Part shown: positions 53,101 to 63,624 of the stretch, in pieces | Layout: each line of letters begins with the position of its first letter | Numbering within the stretch: the first letter of the stretch is position 1 | Assembly: GCA_039586575.1 (NCBI GenBank) | Contig: JBDHKD010000008.1 | Coordinates: 56,287-120,286 of the forward strand | Length of the DNA stretch: 64,000 bases | DNA from: G020344215 sp039586575 | GTDB lineage: Bacteria > Gemmatimonadota > Gemmatimonadetes > Palauibacterales > KS3-K002 | Direction of reading: 5' to 3' | Notes under the pieces: generated by a model | Database searches by the model: none | What the model saw: only the letters and a program-made list of their open reading frames with translations | Told to the model about the DNA's origin: nothing | Made by a program: the position numbers and the translations under genes

Positions 53101-56100
53101 GTGAGCACCATCGATGCCTTCATCGCACCCGCTCAGGTGGATGAACCGATCCGCGCCGAGCTCTTTGGCATCGAGCGCTTGGAGCAACACGCCGAGAGCC
53201 TGGCCGCGGCCCAGCGTACCACCGAGAAGCCTGCCAAAGGAAAGAATCTGCTCCCCAGGGTCCGCGAGAACGGGCGCGCGCTTCTAGGGGCTTACCGGAA
53301 CATCGTCGAGGCGGTCCGGGAGAAGAGCGAGATCACGCCGGCCGCGGAGTGGTTGCTCGACAACTTCTTCGTCGTGGACGAGCAGCTCCGGGAGATCCGC
53401 GACCATCTCCCGGGTAGCTACTACCGCCTGCTGCCGAAGATCGCCGAGGGCCACCTCGCCGGATACCCGCGCGTCTATGGGCTGGCCTGGGCCTACGTGG
53501 CCCATACCGACAGCCGGTTCGACCTGAAGACGCTTCAGCGATTCGTCCGCGCCTACCAGCGCATCCAGCCGCTCACCATCGGGGAGGTCTGGGCTGTAGC
53601 CATCCACCTGCGCGTGGCCCTCGTGGAGAACATGCGGCGGCTGGCGGAGCGGATCGTCCGCGCCCGCCAGGCGCGGGCGGGGGCCGACGAGCTGGCGGAC
53701 CGCCTGCTGGGCCTGAGCAGTCAGCCGGCGGAACATGCGGATGATGTTCTGAGCCGCCTGGACGACGCCCCTCTGGCCGGCGCCTTCGCAGTTCAGCTTA
53801 TCCAGCGGCTGCGTGACCAGGATCCGTCGATCATGCCGGCCCTGGCCTGGCTCCACGAGAAGTTGAGCGCCCAGGGCACGTCGGCCAACGAAGTGGTCGC
53901 CCAAGAACACCATGCTCAGGGCGCGGGGAACGTCACCGTCCGGAACATCATCACGAGCATGCGGTGGATGTCCTCCATCGACTGGCTCGAGTTCTTCGAG
54001 AGCGTAAGTCTGGTGGACGAGGTCCTCCGCGCCTCTCCAGGGTTCGCGGCGATGGATTTCGCGACGCGGAACGAGTACCGGACCCAAATCGAGCTGCTCT
54101 CCCGCCGTTCACGGCGATCGGAGATCGAGGTGGCACGAGAAGCCATGGCCCTGGCGCAGAGAGCCGCCCGGGATGACGGATATCCTAGGACGGATGAGGC
54201 AGAGGTTCTGGAGGGCGAGCCGGGCCTTCCCGGTGTTCCCGAACGTGCCGAGGAGGACCCGGGGTACTACCTCGTTTCCTCGGGCAGGAGGGCTTTCGAG
54301 AGGCATCTGGGTTTTCGCGTTCCCTTGCGAATCCGGCTCCGCCGCGCCATTCGCGCCCTCGCGACCGCCGGCTACCTGGGAGGAATCGCCGTCCTCACCG
54401 CCCTCCTGCTCTCCGTCCCTCTGTTCTTAACGTGGAGCGCCGGGGCGGGACTGGGGAGCCTCGTGCTTCTGGGAATTCTCGGGCTCGTGCCCGCCTCGGA
54501 TATCGCAGTGTCCCTCGTTCATCGCCTGGTTCCGATTCTCGTTCCACCGACGTTGCTCCCCAAGCTCGAGCTCGCCCGCGGCGTGCCCCCGGAACTTCGA
54601 ACCATGGTCGTCGTCCCCACGCTGGTCACGAGCCGGGCTGATATCGAGGAGCAGCTCGAGCGGCTCGAGGTGCACTACCTGGCGAATCCCGAAGGCCATC
54701 TCCACTTCGCCCTGCTTACCGATTGGTCGGACGCGCTCAGCGAGCACATGCCCATCGATGAGGCCCTCGTCGCCGCACTGGCCGACGGCATCGCGCAACT
54801 CAACGAGCGCTACGAGAGCTTGCCCGGCGGCGGGGAGCGGTTCCTGCTGTTGCATCGCCGGCGTCTCTGGAACGAGAAGGAAGGCAAGTGGATCGGCTGG
54901 GAAAGGAAGCGAGGCAAGCTCCACGAGCTGAACCGGCTGCTGCGCGGCGCCGATGACACTTCGTTCATCCCGGTAGAGGGACGGCCGCCCACGGTGCCCC
55001 AGGGCATCCGCTACGTCATCACGCTGGACGCCGACACCCGGCTTCCCAAGGGGACCGCTTACCGCCTGGTCGGCGCGATGGCGCACCCGTTGAACCGGCC
55101 GCGCTTCGATCCACGAGAAGGACGGGTCGTCCGGGGCTATGCGATCCTGCAGCCCCGCATCACACCGTCGTTGCCCACGGGCCCGGGAAGCACGACCTAC
55201 CAGCGGATCGTCTCGGGTCCCGGCGGTGTGGACCCCTACGCGGCCGCGGTCTCGGACGTGTATCAGGAACTGTTCGAGGAAGGGTCGTTCACCGGCAAGG
55301 GGATCTACGACATCGATGCGTTCGAGGCGGCGCTGGAGGGGCAGGTTCCTGAGAACGCGCTGCTCAGCCACGACCTTTTCGAGGGCTTGTTCGCGCGCGC
55401 CGGGCTCGTGACCGATGTGGATCTGTTCGAGGAGTTCCCGGCCAACTACGAGGTGGCCGCGCGCCGCGACCATCGCTGGGTGCGAGGCGACTGGCAGCTG
55501 CTACCTTGGATCCTGGGCCATGCACGCGACGCCGCAGGGCGGCGACAGAGGGCTCGCATACCAGCCCACGGCCGCTGGAAGATGGTGGACAATCTGCGCC
55601 GCAGCCTGGCAGCACCCGGGTTGTTCTTGATGGCGGTGGCCGCCTGGGTCCTTCCCGCAGTTCCCCCCCTGCTCTGGACCGGCCTGTTCCTTGGATCGGT
55701 GGCGGTGCCAGCCTTCATACCGGTTCTCGACGGCCTCATCCCCAGGCGCCGGGGTATCTCGAAGCGCAACCACTTTAGGGCCGTTACCTACGACATCTAC
55801 GTGGCCCTGACGCAGGCGTTCCTGGCCATTACCATGCTGGCACACCAGGCGTGGTTGATGGTGGACGCGGTCGTACGCACGCTGTGGCGGCTCTACGTGT
55901 CGAAACGGAACCTCCTCGAATGGGTCGCGGCCGCGCAGGCGGGCTACGGAGTCGACCTGAGGCTGCGCAGCTTCTACCGGCACCTTCGCTGGGCCGTGGT
56001 TCTCGCCGTCGCGGCCGGCGCGCTCTTCCTCCTGCTCAAGCCGGGAGCCTGGCCCGCGGCCACGCCGTTTGCCCTCCTCTGGGTGCTGTCCCCCGTCTTT

Positions 56101-59100
56101 GCATGGTGGATCAGCCTGCCGCTGACGGACCCGCAGGAACAGATCCTCTCCCCCGATGAGACGCGCGCCCTGCGGCTCGTCGCGCGCCGGACCTGGCGTT
56201 TCTTCGAGAGGTTCGTGGACGACAAGGGTAATGCCCTTCCGCCGGACAACTTCCAGGAAGACCCCGAGCCCGTCGAAGCCCTCCGCACATCGCCGACGAA
56301 TCTCGGTCTCTATCTGCTGAGCACCACGGTCGCCCACGACTTCGGCTGGATCGGGATTCTCGACGCGGCGGACCGGCTCGAGGCCACGCTGAAGACGATG
56401 ACGAACCTGCGCCGGGTCCGCGGCCACTTCTTCAACTGGTACGACACCCGGGATCTCCGGCCGTTGGATCCCATGTACGTGTCTACGGTGGACAGCGGCA
56501 ATCTGGCGGGACACCTCATCGCACTGGCTCAGGCGTGCCGCAGCCTGATGCAGCGGCCACTTCTGCGCCCGGAGATCCTCGAGGGGATCGGCGACGCTCT
56601 CGCGCTGCTTCTCGAGTCGGTGGAAAAGGCGGAGCACCCCCAACGCGCGCAGACGGTCACGGCGGAGCAGTTGATCGAGGCCGCCGAGTCACTGTCGGAC
56701 CTGCTGGAGAATCCACCGACGTCGCTTCCCGAATGGGTCCACCGCTTCAAGGAGCTGGAGGTCCAGGCGGAGAGCCTCCTGGACATCGCAAGCACGCTCG
56801 TGAGCGACGTCAAGGACGGATCGCAATCCGAGGTCCTGACGTGGGCGACGGCCGTTCGGAACTCGGTCCGCAGCCACGCCCGCGACCTCGGTACGACCAT
56901 GCCCTGGTGCATACGCCTCTACGCCGCCGGTTCGGCGGGGGGAGTAGCCCGCGAAGACGAGGGCCGGGCGACCTGGCTAGCCCGGTCGGCATCGTTCTTG
57001 GAGCCGTTGGTCGCCACGAGCCCCACGGCAGCCGGGCTCTCGGACCTGCTGCGCGCGGTTCGCGAGGTGATCGCTAAGCGCACCGGTGTTCTGGAGAGCG
57101 CGGACGGAGACCCGATCCTCGACGATCTGGAGGCGTCGTGGACGGCGGCCGCCGCCCTCAGGCATCGCTTCTCCGCCCTGGCGCTACTCGCCGAGCAGCT
57201 GGTCCAGGCCATGGACTTTCGATTCCTGTTCGACTCCTCGCGCAAGCTGTTCTCCATCGGCTACCGCGTGGCCGATGGCATACTCGATCCTAGCTGCTAC
57301 GATCTGCTGGCCTCCGAGGCCAGGCTGGCGAGCTTCGTGGCCGTCGCCAAGGGCGACGTTACGCCGCGGCACTGGTTCCTGCTCGGCCGCTCCCTGACAC
57401 CGGTGGGGGGCGGTGCGGCCCTCGTCTCCTGGTCGGGTTCGATGTTCGAGTACCTGATGCCGCTCCTCGTGATGGCGCAGCCGGCGCGCAGCCTTCTGGA
57501 TCTGAGCAGTCGCCTCGTAGTGGGACGCCAGATCCGTTACGGTGCGGAGCGGGGAGTTCCGTGGGGGGTGTCGGAGTCGGGCTACAACGTCCGTGATCTA
57601 AAGCTCACGTATCAGTACTCGGATTTCGGCGTGCCCGGCTTGGGGCTCAAGCGGGGGCTGTTCGAGGACGTGGTAGTGGCACCCTACGCCACCGCGCTTG
57701 CGGCCATGGTGGATCCCAGGGCAGCCCTGACCAACTTCGGGCGACTCGAGGAGGCCGAAGCTCTGGGCGCCTACGGGTTCTACGAAGCGCTCGACTACAC
57801 GCCCTCGCGGCTGCCGGAGCAGGCCCGGGTGGCCGTGGTCCGGGCATACATGACCCACCACCAGGGGATGATCCTCGTCTCGCTCGGTAACGTGGTTCAC
57901 GACGGGCTGACCCGCAGGCGCTTCCATTCCCATCCCATGGTCCAGGCGGCGGAGCTCCTGCTTCAGGAACGGACGCCGCGCTCGGTGAGTGTGACCCGGC
58001 CCCGCGGTGAGGAGGTTCGGGAGGCTGTGCTGGTCCGCGACCTCGTCCTTCCCACGCTGCGGCGATTCGAGTCGCCGCACGACATCACGCCCCGCACGCA
58101 TCTCCTCTCGAACGGCCGCTACACGGTCATGGTCACGGCGGCGGGCTCCGGGTTCAGCCGCTGGCGCGAGCTCGCCGTTACCCGCTGGCGCGAGGACACG
58201 ACGCGTGACCCCTGGGGCACGTTCGTCTTCTTGCGCGACGCGGAGACCGGAGACGTCTGGTCGGCCGGCTTCCAGCCCAGCGGAAGCGAAGCGGACCACT
58301 ACGACGTCGTCTATTCCGAGGACCGGGCCAAGATCATGCAGCGGTTCCGGTCCCTGACGATCACGCTCGAGATCGTGGTTTCACCCGAGGACGACGCTGA
58401 GCTGCGCCGGCTGACGGTGACCAACCTCGAGAACCGGGACCGCGAGATCGATTTCACATCCTACGCCGAGATCGCGCTGGCTCCGCAGGGCGCCGACCTG
58501 GCCCACCCCGCCTTTTCCAACCTCTTCGTCGAGACGGAGTTCGTTCCCGAGCTCGGTACCCTGCTCGCGACTCGGCGCCCGCGTTCGGCGGACGAGCCGC
58601 AGGTCTGGCTCGCCCACCTCGCCGCGGTGCAGGGCGAGACGGTCGACGCGTTGCAGTACGAGAGTGACCGCGCACGGTTCCTGGGCCGGGGCCGCGGGGT
58701 TCGGACGCCGCTCTCCGTGATCGACGGGGGGCCGCTCTCCGATACAGCGGGTACCGTTCTGGATCCCATCGTGAGTCTCCGGCAGCGGGTGGCGATTCCC
58801 CACGGAGAGACGGTCAACCTCGTGTTCACTACGCTCGTCGCCTCGTCCCGGGAGGAGGCGCTCGAGATTGCCGAGAAGTACCGCCAGCCGGAAACGTTCG
58901 AGCGAGAAAGCTCGCTGGCCTGGACACAGGCCCAGGTCCAGCTACACCACCTCCGGATCACCCAGGACGAGGCGCACCTTTTTCAGCGTCTGGCCAACCG
59001 TCTGCTGTACGCCGATCCCACGTTGCGCGCGGCTCCCCGGGTACTGGCCAGGAACCGCGCTGGCCAGTCCGGGCTCTGGCCCTACGGCATCTCCGGCGAT

Positions 59101-61932
59101 CTTCCTATCGCTCTGGTGCGCATCGAGAGGGACGAAGAGCGCGACGTCGTGAGGCAGCTGCTTCGGGCGCACGAGTATTGGCACATCAAGGGAATTAGCG
59201 CCGACCTCGTGATCCTCAATGCGAAAGGCACCTCCTACATCCAGGACCTCCAGGAGTCCCTCGAAGCCATGGTGCAGGCGATCCAGTCCGCGGTCGGCCA
59301 CGAGAGGCATGAGGGCTATGGGGAGGTATTCGCGCTCCGGGCCGACCTCGTGCCCGCGCGGGACCAAATCCTCCTGCGCGCGGCGGCGCGTGTGGTGATC
59401 CTGGCGCGCCAGGGTACGCTGTCTGAGCAGGTGGTTAGGCTGCAGTGGTTGAGGCCCGGGCCGGTTCCGCCGCTGCTCCGCGCGCCGCGCGAGAAGGCCA
59501 AGACCGTTTCCCCTCCCACCCTGAAGCTCGAGTTCTTCAACGGCCTGGGAGGATTCACAGCGGACGGCCGCGAATACGTCACGATTCTGGGCAAGGGACT
59601 GTGGACCCCGGCTCCCTGGATCAACGTGGTGGCGAACCCGGAATTCGGTTTCCAGGTCTCCGAGTCGGGCTCGGGCTACACCTGGTCCGTGAACAGCCGA
59701 GAGAACAAGCTCACGCCTTGGTCGAACGATCCCGTCAGCGATACTCCTGGCGAGATCTTCTACGTGCAGGATGAGGACAGCAATCTGGTCTGGGGACCGA
59801 CCATCCTCCCGATCCGCGAAGAAGGCTGGCCCTACGTCATACGGCACGGGCAGGGGTACAGTCGCTTCGAGCACACTTCACATGACATCGCTCTGGATCT
59901 CTTGCAGCTCGTGCCGCTTCGGGACCACGTCAAGATCTCCAGACTCTCCCTGGAGAATCGGTCCAACCGCAAACGGCGGCTTGTGGTCACGGCCTATGCA
60001 GAGTGGGTGCTGGGGGTCGAGCGGAGCGGCTCCGCGCCCTTCGTGGTCACCGCCATCGACCGCGCGACCGGAGCCATGTTTGCGCGAAACTCGTGGAACG
60101 GAGAGTTCGCGGATCGGGTCGCCTTCGCTGACCTGGCCGGGCGCCAGACCTCCTGGACCGGCGACCGCCTGGAGTTCCTGGGCCGCAACGCCAGCCTCGA
60201 CCATCCCGCGTCGTTGGAGCGGGGGGAGGAGCTCTCGGGAAAGACCGGTGCGGGTCTGGACCCCTGCGCCGCTCTCCAGACCGAAGTGGAGCTCGAGCCG
60301 GGGGAACGCGCCGAGGTGGTGTTCCTGTTGGGTCAGGGGGATAGCCGTGAAGAGGCCCGATCCCTGGTCGAACGCTACCGCGAGCTGGACAGCGACGCGG
60401 TCCTCCGCGAGGTCCAGGATCACTGGAACGGGGTACTGGGTTCGATCCAGGTCAAGACTCCCGACCCCTCCGTGGACCTACTCCTCAACCGCTGGCTTCT
60501 CTATCAAACGCTCGCCTGCCGAGTCTGGGCCCGCTCCGCGTTCTACCAGTCCTCGGGGGCTTACGGATTCCGCGACCAGCTCCAGGACGTCCTGGCCCTG
60601 GCGGTGACAAGGCCCGATATCTTGCGCGACCACCTCCTCCGGGCTGCCGCCCGGCAGTTCTCTGAGGGGGATGTCCAGCACTGGTGGCATCCCCCAACGG
60701 GCCGCGGGGTCCGGACCCGGATCTCCGACGACCTCCTGTGGCTGCCCTATGCGGTGGCCCATTATCTCCTGACCACGGAGGACCGGGCGGTGCTCGACGA
60801 AGAGGTCCCGTGGCTCGAGGGGGTGGCCCTGGAGGAGCACGAGCAAGAGGCTTACTTCGAGCCCAAGGAGTCCGAGGATCGGGCGACGCTGTACGAACAC
60901 TGCGCGCGGGCCCTGGACCGCAGCCTCGACGTCGGCAGCCACGGCCTACCCTTGATCGGGGCCGGGGATTGGAACGACGGCATGAACCGTGTCGGCCGCG
61001 AGGGCCGGGGAGAAAGCGTCTGGCTGGGCTGGTTTCTCCTCGTGAACCTGACGGAGTTCGCCCGGATCGCCGAGCTGCGCGCCGAAGATGAGCGTGCGGC
61101 ACGCTGGCGGAGGAAGGCGGCTTCTCTCGAGGCTTCGCTGGAGGGGGAGGCATGGGACGGGGAATGGTACAAGCGCGCTTTCTTCGACGACGGTTCGCCG
61201 CTCGGATCCGCGGCTAACGACGAGTGCCAGATCGACTCCATCCCCCAATCGTGGGCGGTCCTCTCCGGCGCCGGCGACAAGCAGCGGGCGCGCCAGGCCA
61301 TGGAATCGGTGGAGCGACGGCTGGTCCGGTGGGAGGACCGGCTGCTGCTGCTCTTCTCCCCACCATTCGACCGGACACCCCAGGACCCGGGATACATCAA
61401 GGGATACGTTCCCGGCATCCGCGAGAACGGAGGGCAGTACACCCACGCGGCGATCTGGTCTGTCGTCGCATTCGCCATGCTGGGCGAGGGAGACAAGGCC
61501 GTCGATCTCTTCAACCTGCTGAGCCCCATCCACCATGCGAGCCGTCGCGCGGACGTTCACCGCTACAAGGTGGAGCCCTACGCCGTACCCGCAGATGTCT
61601 ATTCCGAACCTCCCCACGTGGGACGAGGGGGATGGACGTGGTACACGGGGGCTGCGGGCTGGCTCTACCGTGCCGGGCTGGAGTGGATTCTCGGATTCCG
61701 GAAGCGAGGATCCGCCCTCTGTATCGATCCGTGCATTCCCAGGGGGTGGAAAGGCTTCGAGGTCACCTACCGGCACGGTGACACCGTCTACCAGATCACC
61801 GTCGCGAATCCGAAGGGAGTGTGCCGGGGAGTATCCCGGGTCAGCCTGGACGGAACAGCGCTCCCGGGAGACGGGCTCGTACCTTTGTCCGACGACGGTC
61901 GCGAGCACCGGGTCGAGGTGGTGCTGGGTTAG
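53101..61932 (+). CDS. ndvB: Cyclic beta-1,2-glucan synthase (NdvB/Cgs family)
   Basis: The 2943-aa protein is close to the roughly 2850 aa of rhizobial NdvB and Brucella Cgs. The order is as in the family. An N-terminal region is followed by membrane helices (about residues 415-480). A GT84-type glucosyltransferase domain carries D541 (LTDWSDA), D643/D645 (LDADTRLP), D758 (SHDLFEG) and the RGDWQ acceptor motif (795-799). More helices follow (about 835-1020), then a long glycoamylase-like middle, and a GH94 phosphorylase-like end with GAGDWNDGMN (D2623-D2626), which sets ring size in known enzymes. It should build cyclic or linear beta-1,2-glucan for the periplasm from UDP-glucose. The GTG start at 53101 has no clear ribosome site. 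Confidence 0.92.
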   Translation: MSTIDAFIAPAQVDEPIRAELFGIERLEQHAESLAAAQRTTEKPAKGKNLLPRVRENGRALLGAYRNIVEAVREKSEITPAAEWLLDNFFVVDEQLREIRDHLPGSYYRLLPKIAEGHLAGYPRVYGLAWAYVAHTDSRFDLKTLQRFVRAYQRIQPLTIGEVWAVAIHLRVALVENMRRLAERIVRARQARAGADELADRLLGLSSQPAEHADDVLSRLDDAPLAGAFAVQLIQRLRDQDPSIMPALAWLHEKLSAQGTSANEVVAQEHHAQGAGNVTVRNIITSMRWMSSIDWLEFFESVSLVDEVLRASPGFAAMDFATRNEYRTQIELLSRRSRRSEIEVAREAMALAQRAARDDGYPRTDEAEVLEGEPGLPGVPERAEEDPGYYLVSSGRRAFERHLGFRVPLRIRLRRAIRALATAGYLGGIAVLTALLLSVPLFLTWSAGAGLGSLVLLGILGLVPASDIAVSLVHRLVPILVPPTLLPKLELARGVPPELRTMVVVPTLVTSRADIEEQLERLEVHYLANPEGHLHFALLTDWSDALSEHMPIDEALVAALADGIAQLNERYESLPGGGERFLLLHRRRLWNEKEGKWIGWERKRGKLHELNRLLRGADDTSFIPVEGRPPTVPQGIRYVITLDADTRLPKGTAYRLVGAMAHPLNRPRFDPREGRVVRGYAILQPRITPSLPTGPGSTTYQRIVSGPGGVDPYAAAVSDVYQELFEEGSFTGKGIYDIDAFEAALEGQVPENALLSHDLFEGLFARAGLVTDVDLFEEFPANYEVAARRDHRWVRGDWQLLPWILGHARDAAGRRQRARIPAHGRWKMVDNLRRSLAAPGLFLMAVAAWVLPAVPPLLWTGLFLGSVAVPAFIPVLDGLIPRRRGISKRNHFRAVTYDIYVALTQAFLAITMLAHQAWLMVDAVVRTLWRLYVSKRNLLEWVAAAQAGYGVDLRLRSFYRHLRWAVVLAVAAGALFLLLKPGAWPAATPFALLWVLSPVFAWWISLPLTDPQEQILSPDETRALRLVARRTWRFFERFVDDKGNALPPDNFQEDPEPVEALRTSPTNLGLYLLSTTVAHDFGWIGILDAADRLEATLKTMTNLRRVRGHFFNWYDTRDLRPLDPMYVSTVDSGNLAGHLIALAQACRSLMQRPLLRPEILEGIGDALALLLESVEKAEHPQRAQTVTAEQLIEAAESLSDLLENPPTSLPEWVHRFKELEVQAESLLDIASTLVSDVKDGSQSEVLTWATAVRNSVRSHARDLGTTMPWCIRLYAAGSAGGVAREDEGRATWLARSASFLEPLVATSPTAAGLSDLLRAVREVIAKRTGVLESADGDPILDDLEASWTAAAALRHRFSALALLAEQLVQAMDFRFLFDSSRKLFSIGYRVADGILDPSCYDLLASEARLASFVAVAKGDVTPRHWFLLGRSLTPVGGGAALVSWSGSMFEYLMPLLVMAQPARSLLDLSSRLVVGRQIRYGAERGVPWGVSESGYNVRDLKLTYQYSDFGVPGLGLKRGLFEDVVVAPYATALAAMVDPRAALTNFGRLEEAEALGAYGFYEALDYTPSRLPEQARVAVVRAYMTHHQGMILVSLGNVVHDGLTRRRFHSHPMVQAAELLLQERTPRSVSVTRPRGEEVREAVLVRDLVLPTLRRFESPHDITPRTHLLSNGRYTVMVTAAGSGFSRWRELAVTRWREDTTRDPWGTFVFLRDAETGDVWSAGFQPSGSEADHYDVVYSEDRAKIMQRFRSLTITLEIVVSPEDDAELRRLTVTNLENRDREIDFTSYAEIALAPQGADLAHPAFSNLFVETEFVPELGTLLATRRPRSADEPQVWLAHLAAVQGETVDALQYESDRARFLGRGRGVRTPLSVIDGGPLSDTAGTVLDPIVSLRQRVAIPHGETVNLVFTTLVASSREEALEIAEKYRQPETFERESSLAWTQAQVQLHHLRITQDEAHLFQRLANRLLYADPTLRAAPRVLARNRAGQSGLWPYGISGDLPIALVRIERDEERDVVRQLLRAHEYWHIKGISADLVILNAKGTSYIQDLQESLEAMVQAIQSAVGHERHEGYGEVFALRADLVPARDQILLRAAARVVILARQGTLSEQVVRLQWLRPGPVPPLLRAPREKAKTVSPPTLKLEFFNGLGGFTADGREYVTILGKGLWTPAPWINVVANPEFGFQVSESGSGYTWSVNSRENKLTPWSNDPVSDTPGEIFYVQDEDSNLVWGPTILPIREEGWPYVIRHGQGYSRFEHTSHDIALDLLQLVPLRDHVKISRLSLENRSNRKRRLVVTAYAEWVLGVERSGSAPFVVTAIDRATGAMFARNSWNGEFADRVAFADLAGRQTSWTGDRLEFLGRNASLDHPASLERGEELSGKTGAGLDPCAALQTEVELEPGERAEVVFLLGQGDSREEARSLVERYRELDSDAVLREVQDHWNGVLGSIQVKTPDPSVDLLLNRWLLYQTLACRVWARSAFYQSSGAYGFRDQLQDVLALAVTRPDILRDHLLRAAARQFSEGDVQHWWHPPTGRGVRTRISDDLLWLPYAVAHYLLTTEDRAVLDEEVPWLEGVALEEHEQEAYFEPKESEDRATLYEHCARALDRSLDVGSHGLPLIGAGDWNDGMNRVGREGRGESVWLGWFLLVNLTEFARIAELRAEDERAARWRRKAASLEASLEGEAWDGEWYKRAFFDDGSPLGSAANDECQIDSIPQSWAVLSGAGDKQRARQAMESVERRLVRWEDRLLLLFSPPFDRTPQDPGYIKGYVPGIRENGGQYTHAAIWSVVAFAMLGEGDKAVDLFNLLSPIHHASRRADVHRYKVEPYAVPADVYSEPPHVGRGGWTWYTGAAGWLYRAGLEWILGFRKRGSALCIDPCIPRGWKGFEVTYRHGDTVYQITVANPKGVCRGVSRVSLDGTALPGDGLVPLSDDGREHRVEVVLG

Positions 61933-63212
61933 CTCCAGCCGAGGGAGGATGCCTGTTGGAGCACGCGGTCCACGATGGCCACCGCCGAACCCACGCCGTC
62001 TTCGGCGCGCAGTCGCTCTCCCAGCTCCGCCGATCGTCGCCGCATTCCCTCGTCGGTGACGGCCGTTCGGATCGCGTCGGCCAGCCGCTCCACTGTGAGC
62101 CGCCGTTCGAGGATCGGTGGCGGCCCCGCGCCCAGCGACGCCACCCGCGTGGCCCAGAACGGCTGATCGGCGAAGAACGGCACGACGACCGCCGGAAGGC
62201 CGGCGCGCAGGGCGGCCGCCGTCGTCCCGGCACCGCCGTGGTGGACGACCGCCGCCACCCGAGGGAAGAGCCAATCGTGCGGGATCTCGTCGAGCACCAG
62301 GACGTCGTCGGGGAGATCGTGCGTCGCCGCTGCCATCCACCCTGTCGCCAGGATCCCCCGCACGCCCGCCTGCCGTAGCGCGTCCAGCACGACATCGATC
62401 GTCGCCGCCGGGTCACGCGGGATCATGCTGCTGAACCCCACGTACACCGGTGGTGGGCCGGCCTCGAGGAACTCGGTCACGCGCGCCGGAGGCTGCCATT
62501 CAGTGGGATGGTCGAGGAACCAGTAGCCGGTGATGTGGTGCCAGTCCGGCCAGTCGCGCGGCTTGGGTACGACCAGCGGGCTGAATCCGTAAAGCACCGG
62601 GGTCCGCCGCTCCAGCATCAGCCGAAACGGCCCGCTGAGCGGCAGCGCCGGGATCCCCAGCGACTCGCGGCGCCAGCGGTTGAGCAGCGAGCGCAACGCC
62701 TGCCACACGCACTGCTCGAGCAGCACGTGTGTCAGCAGGTTGTACGTCCCTCCCGGACTCCAGCGCGCCGCGAGCGGCAGCGCCGGGAACGCACGGGTCC
62801 GCGTCGCCGGCTGCAGCCCCGCCACGCAACTGCGAATGCCGAGCGCCTCGGCGATGTGCCAGCCCGCAAAGGCGAGCGGCGAGTGAAGGATGGCATCGGC
62901 CCCCTCGCAAGCCGCCTCCACATCGCCCAGATGGCGGAGCAGGTTCTGACGCAAGATGGGGATCATGCGCAGCGCGAACCGCAAGGCGTTCTCGCCCGAG
63001 TCCAGAAACTTCTTCCCCTGGCGCCCGCGCATCTCTTCGCGCGGATCCGCCGCCAGGAACCGGAACTCGAGCCCGTGGGCCTCGACCATCTCACGGAACG
63101 GGCCGCAGGTCGCGAGCCGGACCTCGTGTCCGGCCGACCGCAACCCGCAACCCAACGCGATGTACGGCTGGACGTCGCCGCGCGTCCCGGCGGTCAGGAT
63201 GGTGATGCGCAC
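61929..63212 (-). CDS. GT1-family (MGT/sterol-glucosyltransferase-like) glycosyltransferase
   Basis: The protein has about 427 aa. Two GTG codons (63218 and 63212) follow AGGAGG; I use 63212, giving the typical start RITILTAGTRGDVQPYIALG. GT-B fold: the N-domain has the GTRGDVQP acceptor loop, the C-domain the nucleotide-sugar motif VHHGGAGTTAAALRAGLPAV followed by FFADQPFWA. Members glucosylate sterols, lipids, macrolides or flavonoid-like compounds using UDP-sugars. There is no signal peptide, so it is cytoplasmic. Convergent with the glucan synthase; the stops overlap in TTAG. No biosynthetic partner genes are visible, so the acceptor is unknown. Confidence 0.9.
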   Translation of the reverse strand: MRITILTAGTRGDVQPYIALGCGLRSAGHEVRLATCGPFREMVEAHGLEFRFLAADPREEMRGRQGKKFLDSGENALRFALRMIPILRQNLLRHLGDVEAACEGADAILHSPLAFAGWHIAEALGIRSCVAGLQPATRTRAFPALPLAARWSPGGTYNLLTHVLLEQCVWQALRSLLNRWRRESLGIPALPLSGPFRLMLERRTPVLYGFSPLVVPKPRDWPDWHHITGYWFLDHPTEWQPPARVTEFLEAGPPPVYVGFSSMIPRDPAATIDVVLDALRQAGVRGILATGWMAAATHDLPDDVLVLDEIPHDWLFPRVAAVVHHGGAGTTAAALRAGLPAVVVPFFADQPFWATRVASLGAGPPPILERRLTVERLADAIRTAVTDEGMRRRSAELGERLRAEDGVGSAVAIVDRVLQQASSLGWS

Positions 63213-63348
63213 TGCCACTGCACCTCCTCGGTCGCCACCCGCATGGGCGCTCACTATTGGGGCGATAGATGGCTACGCGATACATCCTGTCGGCGCAAGA
63301 GACCGCAGGTTGGTTCGACCAACATCCTTCACCGCTGCTTGATCCGCT

Positions 63349-63588
63349 GTGAATAATCTAGGACCATCTACAGCCCAAGGAGGTGGCGGCAAGAGCGCTA
63401 CACGGCTTCCCTTGCCCGTCGTCCCACTCGTCATGGCATTCCTGACGTTCGTTGCCTGCGATACGCCGGAAGGACCGGACCGACCGACGATCGAGATCCA
63501 AGGTTCGGTCACGGACTCGGTGGAGAAGAATCTGAATTGCGCCGAAGGGGTCCACACCCACGACTTCCAACTCGTGCCGTGGCGCTGA
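63349..63588 (+). CDS. Possible small lipoprotein, unknown
   Basis: The open frame of 79 aa contains a hydrophobic stretch (LPVVPLVMAFLTFVAC) with a good lipobox and a short polar mature part of about 40 residues (starting CDTPEGPDRP) with no known motif. The difficulty is the start. The ATG at 63349 has no ribosome site, while AAGGAGG (63377-63383) lies inside the frame, far from the next in-frame TTG (63412). It may be a genuine small lipoprotein with an unusual start, or a fragment. Confidence 0.35.
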   Translation: MNNLGPSTAQGGGGKSATRLPLPVVPLVMAFLTFVACDTPEGPDRPTIEIQGSVTDSVEKNLNCAEGVHTHDFQLVPWR

Positions 63589-63624
63589 TAGACTTCTGCC
63601 AACCACCGCACTGCCTCGGCCCTG

